Shown here piece by piece: positions 14,277-15,798 of a DNA stretch of 15,798 nt. The notes under the pieces are model-generated. The model was not told the DNA's origin. It saw nothing but the letters and a program-made list of their open reading frames with translations, and searched no databases. Location of the stretch: the NCBI GenBank assembly GCA_900547255.1, contig URGC01000059.1:1-15798 (forward strand). Reading direction: 5' to 3'. Origin of the DNA: an uncultured Eubacterium sp. (GTDB lineage Bacteria; Bacillota; Clostridia; Lachnospirales; Lachnospiraceae). The translations under genes were made by a program, and so were the position numbers. Position 1 is the first letter of the stretch. Each line of letters begins with the position of its first letter.

Positions 14277-15044
14277 ATGACTATTCAGGAGATGAAAGAC
14301 AAGAAGAGGGAAAGGGGCTACACGTATGCTCAGATGTCTGAGTTGTCAGGTGTGCCTTTAGGAACAATACAGAAGATATTTTCAGGAGAGACGGAGAATC
14401 CACGTTACGATACGCTTATGGCGTTAGAGAGGCTTTTTTCAGAGCCGCTTATGGTAAATGAGGCAGCATCCCCTTATAATTTTGAACGCAACGGCAGTTA
14501 TACGCTTGACGATTACTATGCGTTGCCAGATGACCAGAGGGTTGAACTGATTGATGGATATTTTTATAATATGTCATCACCGACATTTGGACATCAGTCA
14601 ATTGGCGGTGAGATTCATCGCCAGATTGCGAATTTTATAATGGAGAATGGCGGAAGCTGCCGGCCTTTCATTGCGCCGGTTGATGTACAGCTTGATTGTG
14701 ACAATAAGACGATGGTTCAGCCGGATGTTGGAATTGTATGTGATACTTCTAAGATTAAGAGGTTTGGTATATATGGTGCGCCAGATTTCCTAGTGGAGGT
14801 TATCTCGCCATCTACCAAGAAAAAGGATTACGCATTGAAGCTGTCTAAGTACATTGAAGCAGGTGTGCGTGAATACTGGATAGTGGATTTTGTGCAGGGA
14901 AAGATTCTTGTATATTTCTTTGAGAGTGATGTCTATCCGGTTATATATGGCTTTGACAAGCCAGTTCCAGTGAATATCTATGATGGTGCTCTTAAGATTG
15001 ACTTCTCTAATATAGCTAAGTGGCTTAAAGAGGGCATGGAGTAG
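14277..15044 (+). CDS. XRE helix-turn-helix fused to Uma2-family nuclease domain
   Basis: This is a 255-residue fusion. Residues 1-60 are an XRE-type helix-turn-helix (YTYAQMSELSGVPLGTIQKI, then NPRYDTLMALERLF). From about 75 onward it is a Uma2 (DUF820) domain of the PD-(D/E)XK fold: YTLDDYYALPDDQRVELIDG, HQSIGGEIHRQIANFI, Asp150 in VQPDVGIV, Glu174 in PDFLVEVISPST, Asp184 and the KLSKYIEAGVREYWIVD block. The active-site residues appear complete. Uma2 proteins are predicted DNA endonucleases of poorly known role, abundant in cyanobacteria and present in Clostridia. It has its own consensus promoter and strong ribosome binding site and stands apart from the cobalamin cluster. Autoregulation through the HTH is inferred. 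The sequence right after its stop codon is derived from another gene (aldo/keto reductase fossil), so it may have arrived or been rearranged here. Confidence 0.85.
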   Translation: MTIQEMKDKKRERGYTYAQMSELSGVPLGTIQKIFSGETENPRYDTLMALERLFSEPLMVNEAASPYNFERNGSYTLDDYYALPDDQRVELIDGYFYNMSSPTFGHQSIGGEIHRQIANFIMENGGSCRPFIAPVDVQLDCDNKTMVQPDVGIVCDTSKIKRFGIYGAPDFLVEVISPSTKKKDYALKLSKYIEAGVREYWIVDFVQGKILVYFFESDVYPVIYGFDKPVPVNIYDGALKIDFSNIAKWLKEGME

Positions 15045-15136
15045 CCATATTTCTGAAGATATTCTTGTGCAGCTTTCTGCTGCTGGAACACATGAGTTTC
15101 AATCTGGTTAACAGCAGGCTTTACATTGGCAAAATG
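15044..15136 (-). pseudogene. Aldo/keto reductase gene fossil
   Basis: Read on the minus strand from 15136 downward, 31 codons without a stop encode HFANVKPAVNQIETHVF, then QQQKAAQEYLQKYG. This is the well-known aldo/keto reductase block around the KPAVNQIE(T/I)H motif and the following helix. The frame has a stop (TAG) just before the H codon, and the family's next segment (typically S-W-[GA]-P-[FL]) is missing because the fragment runs into the XRE-Uma2 stop codon. It has no start and no catalytic residues, and is a remnant of about a tenth of the gene. The homology is judged by eye from the family motif. Confidence 0.7.
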
Positions 15137-15480
15137 CTATAACAGAAACCAAGGATGTTGTAGGATGTTGTATACCTTGGAAAAGATTTTCCAGATGAGT
15201 TTTCCGGTTCTAATTACACGCGAAAAACAAAGGGCGCAAGGGCGAAAGCAAAGGCAAATGCCGCACAGGGCATGTTGGAAATGGTTGAAATTGTGACAGG
15301 GAAAGATGTACCTTTATGATTTGGTAGATATAAAAAAAGAAGCGAGTAACCCACTCAAGACTAACAAATAGCCAAGTGGTACAAAACCGCTTCCCTTTGC
15401 AGACATAATACACTCAGACAAAAGAACTGTCAAGCAGAAATTTTTGCTTTGGAAGGATTCATATGGGAAACTCGAATAAA
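15133..15480 (+). pseudogene. Decayed mobile-element polyvalent-protein fragment
   Basis: Several frames carry pieces of one protein. Piece 1 (15133-15162) reads NAITETKDVV. A tandem 10-bp duplication then shifts the frame, and piece 2 (15173 on) continues with YLGKDFPDEFSGSNYTRKTK and, from about 15233, GARAKAKANAAQGMLEMVEI. Piece 3, in a different frame (15303-15368), reads KMYLYDLVDIKKEASNPLK and ends in TNK-stop at 15369-15371. After that stop the same frame has PSGTKPLPFADIIHSDK, and after a 5-A run the frame shifts again to TVKQKFLLWKDSYGKLE (stop 15478-15480). To me this resembles the barnase/EndoU-like domain and K-x-K-F-S-L tail of large polyvalent proteins of Firmicutes phages and conjugative elements, with an internal deletion between pieces 2 and 3. 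The family name is from memory; the frame disruption is directly visible. Confidence 0.6.
15153..15172 (+). repeat. Perfect tandem 10-bp duplication
   Basis: GGATGTTGTA occurs twice back to back (15153-15162 and 15163-15172). Removing one copy restores a continuous frame across AITETKDVVYLGKDFPDEF, so the duplication is a likely frameshifting event in the pseudogene. It creates an in-frame TAG. Confidence 0.85.
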
Positions 15481-15555
15481 ATATGTCCAAACTGCAGAAA
15501 AAAGATGAAACTGTTTGTAACAGATACAGCCATTATGGAGAAGCGTTCTCTGTAA
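15464..15555 (+). CDS. Small CxxC reading frame (30 aa, possibly truncated)
   Basis: ATG 15464 follows GGAAGGA with about 7 nt spacing and opens a 30-codon frame beginning MGNSNKICPNCRKKMKLFV and ending EKRSL. The CPNC knuckle is the first half of a zinc ribbon; the second half is absent. A neighbouring frame just after the stop reads CNGYFVTLKEGENIEYQ, so a one-base shift may have cut a longer zinc-ribbon protein of the kind often carried by conjugative elements. The start overlaps the end of the polyvalent-protein fossil. I cannot name it, and it may not be functional. Confidence 0.4.
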
Positions 15556-15590
15556 TGGCTATTTTGTTACCCTGAAAGAAGGTGAGAACA

Positions 15591-15798
15591 TTGAATATCA
15601 AAAAAGTGGATGACAAGCCGCTTGCCATTCACACGAAGCAGAAAACGAAGTTCCATGCCCATGAGCCGAAGTCCGTAGGGAAAACAACTGCCCGCAGAAG
15701 TGCGGCGCAGACCGCATACGGATTGTTCTACAAAGTACAGCAGTTTGTGTTGTCCCTTGCATTTGGCTTAAGAGATGCAATCACACCAATAATTGCAT
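15591..15798 (+). CDS. N-terminal part of a conjugative-element type protein (runs off the window)
   Basis: A TTG start at 15591, with AAGGTGAG at 15579-15586, opens a frame that stays open to the window edge (69 codons). It begins MNIKKVDDKPLAIHTKQKTK, which I recognise as the conserved N-terminus of a small protein found in the transfer regions of Clostridia integrative and conjugative elements; its function is not known to me. It continues FHAHEPKSVGKTTARRSAAQ and TAYGLFYKVQQFVLSLAFGL. The hydrophobic end suggests a membrane segment or interface. Because it lies beside gene fossils, it may be part of a decayed element or the start of an intact one lying beyond 15798. Confidence 0.6.
   Translation, partial: MNIKKVDDKPLAIHTKQKTKFHAHEPKSVGKTTARRSAAQTAYGLFYKVQQFVLSLAFGLRDAITPIIA

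Noticed and set aside
15339..15393. GAAGCG (15339-15344) and CGCTTC (15388-15393) as a terminator hairpin
   Set aside because: The stem is only 6 bp with a 43-nt loop, no T run follows, and the sequence is better explained as coding remains of the polyvalent-protein fossil.
15598..15780. Minus-strand 60-codon open frame at the right edge
   Set aside because: It is the shadow of the plus-strand frame from 15591, which has a ribosome binding site and a recognisable N-terminus.
1..15798. CRISPR arrays, tRNA or rRNA genes
   Set aside because: No regularly spaced repeats and no tRNA- or rRNA-like conserved segments were seen in either strand.

Overview
The window looks like a chromosomal segment of a low-to-moderate GC Clostridia species, most likely Lachnospiraceae. 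The reasons are the fused and reordered anaerobic cobalamin genes, the Thr/Glu/Pro-rich lipoprotein amidase, the soluble PAS-type hybrid kinase, the XRE-Uma2 protein and the type of conjugative-element debris at the right edge. The family assignment is inference from protein style, not from a search.

Layout. Positions 1-152 hold no convincing gene. A small minus-strand membrane protein with a zinc ribbon lies at 153-467. An AT-rich gap (468-910) contains a compact inverted-repeat structure (648-707) and a good sigma-70 type promoter (727-755). From 911 to 12807 the plus-strand genes are packed tightly: an SGNH/GDSL hydrolase, a lipoprotein N-acetylmuramoyl-L-alanine amidase, then cbiC, cbiD, a cbiK-cbiL fusion, cbiF, cbiG, cbiH, cbiJ, a cbiE-cbiT fusion, and a three-PAS soluble hybrid histidine kinase whose start codon lies inside the end of cbiET. 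A YczE-like membrane domain fused to a cytidylate-kinase-like domain follows after 34 bp (12842-14134). An independent unit with a perfect consensus promoter encodes an XRE-Uma2 protein (14277-15044). The right end (about 15044-15798) is a scrapyard: a minus-strand aldo/keto reductase fossil abuts the Uma2 stop, followed by a frameshifted and internally deleted fragment of a mobile-element polyvalent protein, a 30-codon CxxC reading frame and the truncated start of a conjugative-element type protein.

How it works together. CbiK, L, H, F, G, D, J, E, T and C together cover every step of the anaerobic (early cobalt insertion) route from sirohydrochlorin to cobyrinic acid. Sirohydrochlorin synthesis, a,c-diamide formation (cbiA), adenosylation, cbiP, cbiB and lower-loop genes, and cobalt uptake are not in the window. 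Most junctions overlap by 4-8 nt, which suggests translational coupling, and the chain of overlaps continues into the hybrid kinase. I see no cobalamin riboswitch.

Points most worth a second look: the kinase coupled to cbiET with CxC/HxH motifs in its first PAS domain; a duplicated translation-start cassette that carries a fossil cbiD stop codon in front of cbiF; the CbiK-CbiL and YczE-kinase fusions; and the two gene fossils at the right end.
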